From positions 2,728,001-2,792,000 of the forward strand of contig JAULSR010000004.1 in the NCBI GenBank assembly GCA_030512295.1: a DNA stretch of 64,000 nt, given 5' to 3'. Origin of the DNA: Bombardia bombarda. Its lineage: Eukaryota > Ascomycota > Sordariomycetes > Sordariales > Lasiosphaeriaceae. The notes under the pieces are model-generated. The model saw only the letters and a program-made list of their open reading frames with translations, did not search any database and was not told the origin of the DNA. The translations under genes and the position numbers were made by a program. Positions within the stretch are counted from its first letter, which is position 1; the number at the start of each line of letters is the position of its first letter. Shown here piece after piece: positions 11,046 through 23,207 of this stretch.

Positions 11046-12624
11046 CCCAAATCAAGATTGAGGCATGATCCCGTATTGGGATATGAGTGGAATACACCTA
11101 GTTCTTTCCAAAGATGATTGTTATGCAAACTAGACTTATAAATACGCGGAAATATTGCTTTTAGACTCAGGTTCAAACCTCGCTTGGGGCGTCTTTCAAT
11201 TTGGAATATGGAATCAGCTCGGATGGTTGATGTACACTTTTGCAGTTGGTTTACGAATTACTATTATGACTTGATAACGCTACTCATGACAAGTTATTCC
11301 TCAGTTTCATCCGTTGCTGGAATTCTTTACATTCGTGTTCGTAGCAAGTCTACGTTTCACAGGGCAGCCGCCCCCTTGACCCAGCTCAGGGGTTGTTGTC
11401 CCCAAACAAACCCCTTTCCGATGCTCCACCACAACACACACGAGCCAATCATCTCCTCACTTGCCAGAACACAGGCCATCATACACAGCTCAGCTGTGGT
11501 CCATGCTTTCGATCGTTGCCAAGAAGCAATAAAACCAAAAAGAGAAGTTACATCGAATGTATTCAAGCCTGAATAGAAGCCCGACTACTTGCTAGGGTCA
11601 AAAGAGTTCTCATTTCCTCAACCAGTTTGAGATGCATTGGGCCTTATCGATCACTTCACCGTCGTGTTTATGTTTCCGCGTCTGTCCGAGTTATAGATCT
11701 GACAGAGAAAGGCATCCCTTCCAACTTGACTCAGTACTAATTCCAGAGCTAGAAACACTAAACGGGTCACTTCATGCATCAGAAAAGCCTTCCTTGTAAA
11801 CAAGTACGGGAATTAGGGTACCTAGGTTCAATCCACACAAAGCACTCACGTGCTTGTTATCTGGCGTGTGACGTCACCTCTAAGAAACCACTGCTGATAG
11901 CAGCAACCAGTGGAGGTAGCTACAAAGGTACTTAGCTTGACAAACCGCAAGAGTAGCAGGGCATCTTGACTTATCGCACCTGCCTCGGGTGTGTGCAGTC
12001 AATAAACTTTGATGTCCCGTGAAGTTAAAATGAAACGACGTCCTGTGGAGTGCTGTCAGGGAAGGCACGGCCCTTGTCTGCGACAGCGCCCGCCTGGGTG
12101 AGATTTCACTCTTCACGTCGCGGCTGAATTCATCATCTGCTACTGCAACCTTCCAAGAAGACGAGATTGAACCCGCCATCCCAATCTTCGCGCCATTGGT
12201 CGTCCTGTGGCCTTTTGCGGGGGAGCATTCTGGGGAACATGATCAACCGGAGATTATTCAACGTCCTTGCAGCTCCTGCCGCCCGCCCGACCGCCTGACT
12301 TGTTTGCTCCTGCCCAGAACACTTGACCACCGCCCTTGACGTGTCGCGCCGGCACATTCTCGCCGACAACCTCGTTCACTGCACCTTCCCCAACCCCACC
12401 TCGCAATGCACTGGACGGAAAACATGGAAGGCACTATATCCCGGAACATCCACGACCCTTTCCCAGGTCTGGCAAGAATGGCAGGTAAAGTCCAGTCGTC
12501 GCCGCCCCGGCGGCATCGTCCGCGGGGTGTAGCTGCCATTCTTCAGATATGTTTAGGGAATCGCCCTTTCCCCATGTATTTTGTCAGCATAGCTAGGTAG
12601 TCGTCATTTGAATCCACCGTCGTG
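11046..12624. other. Intergenic upstream of the xylosidase gene
   Basis: No gene recognised. The last several hundred bases before 12625 are the likely promoter and leader of the GH3 gene. An open frame at 11184-11576 has no supporting features. Confidence 0.4.
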
Positions 12625-14982
12625 ATGGCGCAGTTATCTGTCGTTGGCATCCTCATCGCCGCGCTCGCCGTGACTGTGAGAGCGGGCGTCAAGTACCCAG
12701 ATTGCATCAACGGAGCATTGAAATCGAATCTAGCATGCGATACTACGGCATCACCAGAGGCTCGAGCTTCTGCTCTGGTCGCTGCCATGAGCAATAGCGA
12801 TAAACTGGCGAATCTGATCAAGTGTGTAAACCACCTAACTTTAGGCGCTCCTCCAAAGAACATGTGACTGACATGGCCCGGCAGCAACTCCCCAGGATTC
12901 TCTAAACTCGGCATGAGCGCGTACCAATGGTGGAACGAGGCACTCCACGGCGTGGCGCACAATCGCGGAATCACCTGGGGCGGCCAGTTCAGCGCTGCAA
13001 CTCAGTTCCCACAGGCCATCACGACCGGCGCCACCTTTGACGACGCCTTAGTCGAGCGCATCGGCATCATCATCAGCACCGAGGCGCGAGCTTTCGCAAA
13101 TAACGGGCGCGCACACCTAGACTTTTGGACTCCTGATGTCAATCCCTTCCGCGACCCACGATGGGGTAGAGGGCACGAGACACCTGGCGAGGATGCCTTC
13201 AGGAACAAGAAGTGGGCTGAGGCCTTCGTAAAGGGCATGCAGGGGTCAGGACCAACACACCGTGTCATTGCCACTTGCAAGCACTACGCCGCCTACGACC
13301 TCGAGAACTCGGGTAGCACGACGCGCTTCAACTTCAATGCCAAAGTGTCGACCCAGGATCTGGCGGAGTACTATCTCCCGCCATTTCAGCAATGCGCGCG
13401 CGACTCCAAGGTGGCGTCCATCATGTGCAGCTACAACGCCGTCAATGGGGTGCCCGCTTGTGCGAACTCATATCTCATGGACACGATCCTTCGCAAACAC
13501 TGGAACTGGACTGACCAGAACCAGTACATTGTCAGTGACTGCGACGCGGTCTACTACCTCGGAAATGCCAATGGTGGTCATCGGTACAAATCCAGCTATG
13601 CTGCTGCAATTGGAGCCTCGTTGGAGGCCGGGTGCGACAACATGTGCTGGGCGACAGACGGGACAGCGCCCAATGCTGCCTCTGCGTTTAATTCCAAGAC
13701 GTTCAGCCAAGCGACGCTGGACAAGGCCATGCTGCGCCAGTACCAGGGGCTGATCAAGGCTGGATATTTTGACGGGCCCGACGGCATGTACCGCAATCTG
13801 GGTGCCGCAGATGTCAATACGCAAATTGCACGAGATGTCGCGTTGAAAGCCGCCGAGGAGGGGATTGTGTTGCTCAAAAATGACGGTCTCCTCCCACTCA
13901 CACTCAATGCCTCTGGTTCATCAGTTGCCATGGTAGGCTTCTGGGCTAACACGGCCGACAAGATGCTGGGTGGTTACAGTGGTAGCCCGCCGTTCAACCA
14001 CGACCCTGTCACTGCGGCGAAGAGTATGGGCATTACTGTTAACTATGTTTCCGGACCTCTCACTCAGTCGACTGCAGATACGTCCGCAGCCGTCAGTGCC
14101 GCACAGAAATCAAGCTTTGTCATATTCTTCGGGGGGATTGACAACACTGTCGAAAAGGAAAGCCAAGACCGCACATCTATTGCATGGCCCGCTGGACAGC
14201 TGTCCATGATCCAGAAGCTGGCAGCCACTGGAAAGTCAGTCATCGTGGCCAAGATTGGAACGCACGTCGACGACACCCCCCTACTCAGCATCCCCAACGT
14301 CAAAGCAATCCTTTGGGCAGGCTACCCCGGCCAGGATGGCGGCACAGCCGTCATGAACATCATCACAGGGAAGGCTGCTCCGGCAGGGCGGCTACCCATC
14401 ACCATGTATCCATCAGCATACACGTCCCAAGCGCCTTTCACAAATATGGCGTTGCGGCCGTCAGGCTCATACCCAGGCCGGACATACCGCTGGTTTATGG
14501 ACGCGGTGTTCCCGTTCGGGCATGGCCTTCACTACACCAATTTCTCTGTCACAGCAGGTGGTACCGGATTTTCTGGTACCTTTTCTATCCAGGAGTTGCT
14601 GTCAACTTGCAAAGCCAGTGGTGTGCAGTATCTCGATCTGTGTCCATCCCCGGCGCTCCCCATCACCGTAACAAACACGGGGACATGGGCCTCTGACTAT
14701 GTTGCACTCGGGTTCCTGACAGGCCAGTATGGGCCGGCGCCGTATCCGATCAAGACACTCGCAACATATAAGCGGCTGTTTGATGTCAAAGCCGGTGCCA
14801 GCCAGACAATTGGGCTGGAATGGAATTTAGGAAATTTAGCGAGGGTAGATGAGAAGGGTAATATGGTGCTTTACCCAGGGACTTATACACTGCTCCTGGA
14901 CCAGCCGACAATTGCAAATTTCACATTCACGCTGACTGGAGCAGAAGCCGTGCTAGACAATTGGCCGCAGCCGCCGGCTTAG
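12625..14982 (+). CDS. Secreted GH3 exo-1,4-beta-xylosidase
   Basis: Two exons (12625-12821 and 12885-14982) join across a 63-base intron to give 764 residues, the usual size for fungal GH3 beta-xylosidases. The enzyme releases xylose from the non-reducing ends of xylo-oligosaccharides outside the cell. Residues 1-20 (MAQLSVVGILIAALAVTVRA) are a signal peptide. Typical family motifs follow: MSAYQWWNEALHGVAHNRG, DFWTPDVNPFRDPRWGRGHE, ATCKHYAAYDLEN, MCSYNAVNGVPACAN, and the nucleophile region YIVSDCDAVYYL with Asp about residue 284. The (alpha/beta)6 sandwich domain (EEGIVLLKNDGLLPL; ILWAGYPGQDGG; AGRLPITMYP) and a C-terminal fibronectin-III-like domain (FPFGHGLHYTNF to the end) complete it. 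The intron phase places Asn at the junction (LIN-NSPGFSKLG), matching the family. Beta-glucosidase activity is less likely, given the xylosidase-type motifs. Confidence 0.93.
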
Positions 14983-16832
14983 GCTTGGTTGGAGATCGGT
15001 AGCATCGTTGTCTGACCATGTGGAAGGGGCCAGGGCGGCGTTTTCAGTGGCCAAGTCATCCATTACCGGGTGGATGGAAGCGAGAGAGATCATCGGACTC
15101 GTAAGCCAGGGGCAGTTGTGTTGGTTGAGCTACTGCCAAGTTTCATACACCTCAATCATCACAGCGAAGCACGTTTTGGGTCATCGATCGAAGAGCACAA
15201 GGACCATGCAGTTTCCATATCTCAAGCCATCTTACTGGACAAACCACGTGCGTCCAAGTCTAATGTCGGAAGATGACATGACCGGTGCCACAAAGACGGG
15301 ACGTGAAGTATGAGAACCGTGCATATCAATTGGCTGTATGCGCCATAATATCAGGCTAGCTGGGTCCAGTCATGACGCCGCACGACCAACGGCGTAATGG
15401 TGGCACAGACACCAGTAGCTCAAGGCGCTGAACGCGGGTAATTCCATTTGAAACCAAACATTGGGAGCCGTGGCTCCTTATCTAACGAATGCAAAGATGT
15501 GAGGTTGGTGATTGACGGCTGAGTAAGTCATTTTGATCCCACTGCACTGGTTGGTTAATACCGATCGAGTTACTACCTGCGCCGAGATGCGACTGAGTGT
15601 TGATGGTCCTCGGTTACATCCGTCACATACGCAATTACTGGTTTGAGGTTACACCAGCTGTCTTGGCACCCTAGATCTGATGATGCAGCAAACTCTCTCT
15701 GTCCAGACACTCTCTGTTCAGCTCTCTCTGGAGAAGGAGCCGCCCCGAAGCAGAGCAGGCCTGAGATGTCGAGGTTTCTCTAACAGTACAAATGGCCGAA
15801 CTATTCAATGTGATTCTGTCTTTATCGCAGGCTAGAGTCTAGTAGAGAGGAAAACACGCAGAGAAAGAATGAAACGGCATGTTCCGCTGCCGCCGCCAAG
15901 GTCCTTTTGTCAAGATTGCCTAGTACTCTTTGGGCACCAACAGCACACTCACAACTCGCCGAGGATAACATGCAGATGTGGCGCATAACCAGTAGCGAAG
16001 GAACGACCCCCAAAATAGTATCATCGCCAAGGTTCCCCGCTCACCATCGCCTCGCTCGCGTGTGAAAAAGCGGGAAAGCGTCAAGATGCTACCGTACATA
16101 GCCCCCAAATCTTGACATGTTTCCACGCGAGCGAGACTGTTTATCAAAGTGATGATAGGCACAGAGGCGGGCGCCTTTCCTGATAAAGGGCAAGTGCGCA
16201 TATTATTCGAAATTCGGCGCAGTAGCGTGCACTTCTTTTTTGACGAGAGCAGAATAACGCAATCCCAAACGACGCTAGTTTTCTGTCTAGATGACGGAGG
16301 CGCGAGGAGGGATGCGGCGCTGTCGCTAGCTGGCTTTTTTGGCAGCATTCGGTTGCACATACACACCTGCCTTACGTACATATATCACGATGTCGGCGGT
16401 TGGAGGCTGGGAAGGCTGGACGTTCTCGGTCTTGGTGTTTCTTTCTGCTGTAGTCTGTGGAAGTGCAAGTGCTTTCGCTAGTTTTGCATTTGGGGACGCT
16501 GCTCGACGACGAATACTGAGTCCAAAAGAGTTTCCATCTCCACGCGCCAACAATAGTGCTTTGAACAAGTAGAACAGCCCCGGCATAGGTCCTTCTCGGT
16601 TCTCTTGCGATGCGATCGGGCAATTCGCCAAATCTCAATCTTGTTTACGAAGGACTGGACGCGAGTAGTGTTTGCATCGAAGGGAGACGGGAGACACTTG
16701 GCTCACGATATATCGACTAAGGCGCATCAGCGAAGACGAAAACGGTGGTGGCGACGAAAACAGCGGTAAACTAGTTTTGGCAACGCAGCAGGCTTTGCAT
16801 CACATCACATCACAACAGTAGCCGACACGGCC
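14983..16832. other. Intergenic
   Basis: No gene recognised. CTCTCTG words repeat irregularly at about 15690-15735, and a CATCA-type pentanucleotide run lies at about 16797-16815, just before the next start codon. Open frames near 16149-16640 on both strands look like chance. Confidence 0.45.
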
Positions 16833-18678
16833 ATGAGGAGACCAGGGTTTCAGATTGGTCTTTTGGCCGTATTGTCGACTTTGTTGACATTAGGGGGCTT
16901 GGTGGCGGCACAAGATGGGACTACTGCGATAGACCCTATTGCTTTAGCTGGAATGCTGCCGCCGTGTGTGGTGAGTCTCGATTGCCGGGGGTGCTAAAGT
17001 CATTGTTGTTGCTAATGAACGACTCAATTCAGCTGAACTGTTACATTGAGATTATCCCGGAATCTGCGTGCCAACTCACAGACACGCAATGCACATGTAC
17101 AAACGCGCCGCTGCAGGCTGCACTCCAAGACTGTGTGCTTGGAAACTGCACGATACGTGAAGGACTGAGTGAGTTTACTTTTGTCCTTTAGCCTCACAGA
17201 AAAGGATATCAGCTAACAAACGGCCCACCCAAAGCCACCCGCAACCTCACCTTGGCCTTGTGCGGACTGCCCATAAACGACCGCTCCCAGCAGTACGAAA
17301 ACATCGCCATCGCTATGGGTGTCGTTGGCGTGACCACCGTCCTGGGCCGCATCGCCTTCAAGGTGTTTATCGAGCGGAACGGCCTCGGGTACGACGACTG
17401 GTTCGCGCTGGCGGTGGTGGTTCCACACATCGCCAGCACCGTGGTATCGACGGCCGTGGCCACCAAGAATGGCTTTGGCAAAGACATTTGGACGCTGCCG
17501 TTTGAGTCGGTGACCAGATTTGTGCTTGCGTCGTACATACTCGGGATACTGTACTTCTTGTTGTTGGCGCTCATCAAGATGAGCCTGCTGTTCATGTACC
17601 TGCAGATCTTTCCCGAGCGGGCGGTGCAGCGGCTGCTGTGGGGGACGATTGCGTTCAATGCCGTCTTTGCGCTGGTGATTGAGCTGTTGTTCATCTTCCA
17701 GTGCAGGCCGATTCCGTATGCATGGCTGGGGTGGGATGGAGAGAGCGAAGGGACTTGGTGGGTTCTTTTCTTTACTATGAGGGAGGGAGGGAACGCTTGA
17801 CTGACTTTTGAAATAGTATCTCGGTGAATGCTATCGGATGGGCGAGCGGAATTATCAGCGTCATCCTCGACATATGGATGCTTGCTATCCCCTTGTGGCA
17901 GATCAAGAAACTCAAGATGCACTGGAAGAAGAAGGCGGTTGCCGGACTGATGTTCATGGTTGGTACATTGTAAGTACACCTGACTACCTACCTTCTACCT
18001 TGTACCCCAGCATCTGTTCCATTCCTTTAAGCAGACACTGACACCCACCCCAGCATCACCGTAGTATCCATCATCCGCCTCAACACCCTCTTCGGCTTCA
18101 GCTTATCCAGCAACCCCACCCTCGACTCCTTCAACGTCGGCGTCTGGTCAACCATCGAGATCAGCGTCGGCATCATCTGCACATGCATGCCCACGCTGCG
18201 CAAGATCATCATCTGGCTGTTCCCCAGCATATTCGGCGGCAGCCGGTCCGCACCCGCGTCGCGCAAATCCCCCTACTACAACAGCAGCGGCAACACCGGC
18301 AACAGCAACAACGATGGTAGCAGGAATCGGGATCCGTACGCCCACATGCACAAGCCAAGCGTTGCTGACTTCGATACCACTGGGGCGTGGAACGATCCGC
18401 GGCGTGGCGGCGGTGTCAGGGTTAGCGACGACAGCGAAATCGGGCTGGGGCGCGCTGTTACTACGGATCGTTTCGTCGGGGAGGACTCGAGGGGGTCGAT
18501 GGGGACGTTTATCATCACCGATGACGCTTGGAGGGCAACAGACCAGGCGGCTATGAGATTGCAGGAATTGCATCACGGCCGTGAATATGGTCGGCATTTT
18601 GATGGGGGGCAAACGGGGTTGAGTTCGAATCCGCCGTATACGAATCAGCCGTATACGAATCCACCTTATAGGTACTGA
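16833..18678 (+). CDS. CFEM-domain PTH11-type seven-TM receptor
   Basis: Five exons (16833-16970, 17033-17168, 17235-17757, 17817-17969, 18054-18678) give 524 residues. Every intron (62, 66, 59 and 84 bases) starts GTGAGT, GTGGGT or GTAAGT and ends AG, and the phases all fit. A signal peptide (residues 1 to about 26) leads to an extracellular CFEM module with its eight cysteines (PPCVLNCY, ESACQLTDTQCTCTN, LQDCVLGNCT, ALCG). Seven hydrophobic helices follow in the style of fungal rhodopsin-like PTH11 receptors (for example YENIAIAMGVVGVTTVLG, LLALIKMSLLFMYLQIF, LFIFQCRPIPYAWLGW). The cytosolic tail of about 140 residues is Ser/Asn/Gly-rich and ends with PYTNxPYTNPPYRY repeats. Such proteins sense surfaces or host cues and signal at the plasma membrane. 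The ligand is unknown. Confidence 0.88.
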
Positions 18679-19198
18679 TTCTACGTCAGACTTGCAGACA
18701 GGGGCATTGAAGGGTGTAATTAATGGTTCTACTATTGGGTTAAACAATGCGTCAGATAGATAGCGAGGAGTTTTGGGAGGCCTCTGTTATTAGACAAAAT
18801 TCAACAGAACAACTAATTAATTGTTAACATGCTCGCACGTTGGCGTGGCGTTATGGATGATGTTAACTTTTCAAATCTCATTCCGTCTTCTTTTTTGTCT
18901 TGTTTGAGATGGTCGTGGACAGGCAAGTCGTGCCTAGGCCGGACCGTCTTGATCAAGTATGAGTCTGCACTGTAATTTGTTTGACGTACAATGCATAAGC
19001 CAGGTACACACTCATATACATCATCGCCGAACTTCCCCTCATTGTAATCTGGTAAGAGTAAACAGACAGTAATAAGATGGTGGTCGAAAGAAAGAAATAA
19101 TCCCCGTACGCCCCGTACGCCCCCTGCTGGCTTTAAAAGGAAGCCTCTCAAAAGACATAATAGAAGCAAGGGAATATAAAACACATATGAACACCCAG
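18679..19198. other. Short region between convergent genes
   Basis: The two flanking genes converge here, so the interval should hold both 3' ends. A ten-base unit (CCCCGTACGC) is repeated near 19104-19125. Nothing else is recognised. Confidence 0.4.
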
Positions 19199-20587
19199 CT
19201 AGGAAGTATATATCGCATACTCTGCTTCCCTGAGGGCCCTCCACTTATGCTGCCGTAGTGACCCTAGCATCCGCCCACCGGGGGCCGGACGGAACTTGAT
19301 ATCCGCCTTCAACTCGTCTCCCTCCAGAACAATGGTGTGAACCATGTCTCCTCCAACCGTGCATCTAACAGACCATCCCTTCCGGTTTTCCTCCAGAGCC
19401 CGCGATCCTCCTCGGGGATTCAGATTCATGAGGCCTTTAGCTCCCCAGAGGTTTGATAGACGTGCTCTTGTCAGGGAAGGCAAGCTCTTGATAAGCGCTT
19501 GGAGTACCTCACCGACATCTGGGCTGTCGTGCAAGTCGAGCTCATCCAGCTCTAGGTCTCGGATATTCGGCCTGCTCGTGATAAGCTCCACGAGGGTGTC
19601 CTGTCGAGTTCTCACCCCGCGAAGTCTGCAGCGTTGCAGGCATGGTAGATGGGCCTCTGATGCGATGCTCCCAAAAATACTCTCGGACAGTTCCCTCTCG
19701 GAGTCGATTCTGTGGGCCATGAAGAACTGGACGTCCAATGCTTCGAGGTTGGGCATCGCCCCTATCAGGTCTGCAGCAGCAGCATGATGCTCGTTTTCTT
19801 CAGCCACTGAGCCAATTCCTATGCAAAGAGCGAACTCCTTGATGCCCTTCAGGTCACCTGCCTGCAGCCCTTGGACTTGTGCCGCTATGTGTCGCGGCGC
19901 AACACCGCAGCGCTTAGTATCTCGAAGGACCGTCAGTTTCTCAACTGTCGCCTTGCTCCGCACGAGAGCGCGCATGGTGATCCGGAAAGTTCGCGCAGCA
20001 TGCTCCCAGCCCATGCGCCAATCTCGGAAATTGGTGGTGGTCGACCCCTGCTTGCGGCCTTGGCGGAGGATGACGGTTGCTTCCAGCTTGAGGCAATTGA
20101 GCACTTCAAACTTTTGCAAAATTGCCACAAGAGAATCGGTGATGGAGTCGTCGGAGGCCTCTTCCAATTCCTTTTTCTTTTCCTTGAGCCACTCGAGCTC
20201 GTTTATGTATTGCGAGATCTGCTCTTCGGTAGCGACACTGGATGTCGTCAGTTGAATCATCCCTGACGAACTATTTTGCGGTATCAGTTTTGTTTGGACA
20301 ATTCTCTCAAGCCAACTCTTGTCGTAGACTGCGGCAAGAAGGGTCAGATGCTTGACACCACGGCCGAGCGGATGCGCTGCAAGAGTGGCCAGTGATTGGA
20401 GGCTTTGGGTGCTAAGGTCGGTCGTCTGGTTCTCGATAAACCTTAGAAATCGATGATGATTGCATGCCGCAGCAAGCGTTTTACTAGTGAGCCGCAGGTT
20501 CTTAAGGCTTGAGAGACTGAGGTTTTGGAGCACTATGTCCCAGGCGGGACCGCGACAGTGTAGCGCTGAGAGGTGGTCCGCAGACAT
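19199..20587 (-). CDS. F-box / LRR-like hypothetical protein, 462 aa
   Basis: One exon encodes 462 residues. The N-terminus (WDIVLQNLSLSSLKNLRLTS, then KTLAAACNHHRFLRFIENQ) is F-box-like: helix-turn-helix spacing with a conserved Leu/Trp pattern that binds Skp1 in SCF ubiquitin ligases. The rest reads like the irregular leucine-rich scaffold of fungal F-box proteins, with repeated units such as LEALDVQF, LQRCRLRGVRTRQDTLVE and IRDLELDELDLHD. A charged segment (WLKEKKKELEEASDD) about residue 135 may be a short coiled coil. No TM or signal peptide is visible. The substrate is unknown. The start is the first ATG in frame and no intron is needed. Confidence 0.72.
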   Translation of the reverse strand: MSADHLSALHCRGPAWDIVLQNLSLSSLKNLRLTSKTLAAACNHHRFLRFIENQTTDLSTQSLQSLATLAAHPLGRGVKHLTLLAAVYDKSWLERIVQTKLIPQNSSSGMIQLTTSSVATEEQISQYINELEWLKEKKKELEEASDDSITDSLVAILQKFEVLNCLKLEATVILRQGRKQGSTTTNFRDWRMGWEHAARTFRITMRALVRSKATVEKLTVLRDTKRCGVAPRHIAAQVQGLQAGDLKGIKEFALCIGIGSVAEENEHHAAAADLIGAMPNLEALDVQFFMAHRIDSERELSESIFGSIASEAHLPCLQRCRLRGVRTRQDTLVELITSRPNIRDLELDELDLHDSPDVGEVLQALIKSLPSLTRARLSNLWGAKGLMNLNPRGGSRALEENRKGWSVRCTVGGDMVHTIVLEGDELKADIKFRPAPGGRMLGSLRQHKWRALREAEYAIYTS

Positions 20588-21273
20588 CCTGTTTTATGGT
20601 GCAGTGTGCAGCGCTTGGGAGTTGTTAGTGGAGGAATCGATCAATGGAACGGGTGCTTTTCCGCGTGGATTTATAAGGTATATGCCTGCAACAGAATTAA
20701 TCAGTAATCATTTGCGGGTCACATACGCCCGCCGCCAACGTCTGACGTGCCTTAAAAATATCCTGATAGCCACCACAGTGCGCAAGATTTCCAACGGTGT
20801 TTGTTCGATCCCCGCCAAGTCTGAAGCTTGACCCCACCTTTTTAAGCGGGGCTGAGTAGCAACGTCGCCAATCTGCTTTTCTCGACCAACTCTCCTGAGG
20901 AAGGAATGGATTCCCCATCAATGATATCAGTGCAACCTCACCTTCAACCTCAGCCGGAAGTCACGAAAAACAGCAACAAAAGCACAAAAACAAAAAAAAA
21001 AACATTACTGCTTGACTGTCCTGATCTGATACCAACAGCCACTACAAAATCCACTGCTGTCACCGTTTACGCCAACGTTTGCGCCAACATTTGCTGTACA
21101 AAGATGCAACTGAACTGCAATCCAGCCCAAGATTAAAACACAACGAGGGGAATCTCCCCAAACTTATACCAGAGTGACCTGCACTCGAACTTAACCACCT
21201 AATTACCTCACCACTATCCCAACCCAACGTCCCAGCGAAGGATATCCACTATCTGCGAGACAACAATCTCAAA
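20588..21273. other. Region between two minus-strand genes
   Basis: This probably holds the promoter of the F-box gene (near 20600-20900) and the 3' end of the next gene. There is an A-rich tract at about 20975-21003. A 76-codon open frame at 20906-21136 has no support. Confidence 0.4.
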
Positions 21274-23207
21274 TCACACAGGGCTCGATGAAGCAGCCCG
21301 CTTCGACTTGGCCGTGCTGCGACGGAGCGTAGTGGAAAGTGTCGACTTCGCAGTAGCCGATGTACGCGTCGGCGCAGCAGCTGCAGTAGTCTTCTTCGAC
21401 GAGACAGCTGTGCTGCTAGATGACGAACTGGACGGCTTTACAGCTGCGCTGGAGGAACCGAGAGAAGTAAAAGCTGCCGACGAAGCAGAAGCAGAACGAG
21501 TAGGCATCGGGGCGGTGACGGTCAGGGGTCCCAGCGTAAATCCGTCATAAGAGAAGATGGAGGGAGGGCCCGGCGATGGGGCAGCAGAACGGTTCAGGTC
21601 GCAAGAGGCGGCAGGCGCAGATGTCGTGGTATTTCCGGCGGTTGATGTTGTGTTGGACAATACGGTTGATGTTGTTTTGGGCGAGATGGTCGATGTCGAA
21701 TTAGACGATGTCGTCTTGGACAACACGCTCGAGGTTGCCTTTGACGAAGTAGCTGATGTCGTCGTAGATGACACACTCGAGCTACCCTTTGACGAGGTGG
21801 CAGACGTCGTCGTCGACAGCAGGCTCGAGGTCGCCTTGGACGAGCTGGCTGACGTCGTTTTAGACAACACGGACGACGTCGTCCTGGATGAGACGGTCGG
21901 GTTCGCCTTGGGCGGGACAGTCGACTTGGGTTTGGGCGAGGCAACTGACTTGGGCTTGGGCTTTGGTGCAGCAACCTTTGCCCGACCAAACAGTCCCTTG
22001 GCTATATCATAAACTGATCTCCGTTTCTTCTCTGCGGTGTCCATTGCATTAGGGTCAGGCGCCACAAGTGTCCAGACGATGCCGTGGTCCACAGCGTCTT
22101 CGGAGCCTTCGCCATTGTCTTTGCCACCGAGTGAGAGAGGACCTTTCTCGAATATGAGCCGCGCAAGGACGTCCCCAGGCTGTGTTGAGCCATCTATAGG
22201 CCCGCCCCATTGGAACAGAGAATGACCTCTCGCAGTAGTACTCAGCAGCTTCTTCTTGTCGTTGTCCTTGTCTACAGCTTCGTATGTATAAACAGTTGGG
22301 ACGACGGTCACCTTCGAGTCTTTGAAGATCTTCTTCACAAGACTGTTTAGTTTTTTTACTCCCTGCTTGTAGCGAATACCCGGTATGTAGGTGAATGAAC
22401 CGTCAGGGAGATCCTTTTCGTCTTTGGGCGTCAAGAAGAAAACCTGAACATCCGGGCCAAAGTCGTCGATATGGCTTTTGAGATCTGGTTGACCAGATGC
22501 ACCGGTACCCTCCAGGACCTGTTGGATCTTTTCCTCAAATGCTTTCTTCTTCGCCGGCTCCTTTTGACCAGTCAAAAATTTATCTTGGCCTTCGGGTGGC
22601 TCGAGATTGAAAGTTTGATCCTCGCTGGGAGAAAAGGTCAGCAACATGTGCAACTAAATCTGGGATGGGATGCCAATACGTACAAGAAGTGGGCCATATA
22701 GAGTGCTTGTGGTGAAACAACCGCGAGCATGGTGCACCCGCAAAGTCTCCTCAGGCCCACGTTGAAAGGATTACCTTCAAGCTTTTTGAATACCGAGGTT
22801 GTTGATTCCGATACGCCGTCGACGAATATGGGACTTAGTGGTATCTCCGCATCGGCGTCGAATGCGCGGACCATGAACTTGTCCATATCCTCAATATCTG
22901 GAAGGTTATCGAGGACTCGTTTATCAAGACCGCGCGAAGTGACTGTGCCCGAGTCGGAGGCCTGGCCAAAGAGAATTCCGCCGTTTTGTGCGTTGCATAC
23001 ACCTCGGCAGCTGGATCGCTCGTCGTTGTCTTCTTCGTCGTCAATTGCTCGGCGGTTGGGAAGAAGACCGAATGGAGATTCTCGAAGGGAAACACCCGGT
23101 GATGCAACAGCTTGTGCCAGGTCATTTTCCAGATAAGGCCGAGACGTTGACAAGCCAAACAAAGCCGCCAGGGCTAAAGTGAAAGATAGATAACGAGAGG
23201 ACAACAT
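21274..23207 (-). CDS. Secreted Ser/Thr-rich protein of unknown function
   Basis: Two exons (23207-22684 and 22624-21274) join across a 59-base intron (GTACGT to CCCAG) to give about 624 residues. The ATG at 23207 opens a signal peptide (MLSSRYLSFTLALAALFGLS). The junction restores the phrase YMAHFFEDQTFN. A preceding CGCTMLAVVSPQALYMAHF pattern recurs in fungal secreted proteins of unknown function. A folded region of about 240 residues (about 145-390) with KSHIDDFGPDVQVFFLTPKD and IPGIRYKQGVKKLNSL is followed by a Pro/Lys-rich hinge and a Ser/Thr-rich tail, probably heavily O-glycosylated, that holds 16-residue repeats. I see no catalytic motif and no clear GPI signal at the C-terminus. It is probably extracellular or wall-associated. 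Confidence 0.68.
21731..21874 (-). repeat. 48-base coding minisatellite (3 units)
   Basis: Three adjacent 48-base units (21731-21778, 21779-21826, 21827-21874) encode 16-residue Ser/Thr repeats of the type SSVLSKTTSASSSKAT. Further degenerate copies lie on both sides. The unit length is a multiple of three, so copy-number change would lengthen or shorten the glycosylated stalk without breaking the frame. Confidence 0.8.
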
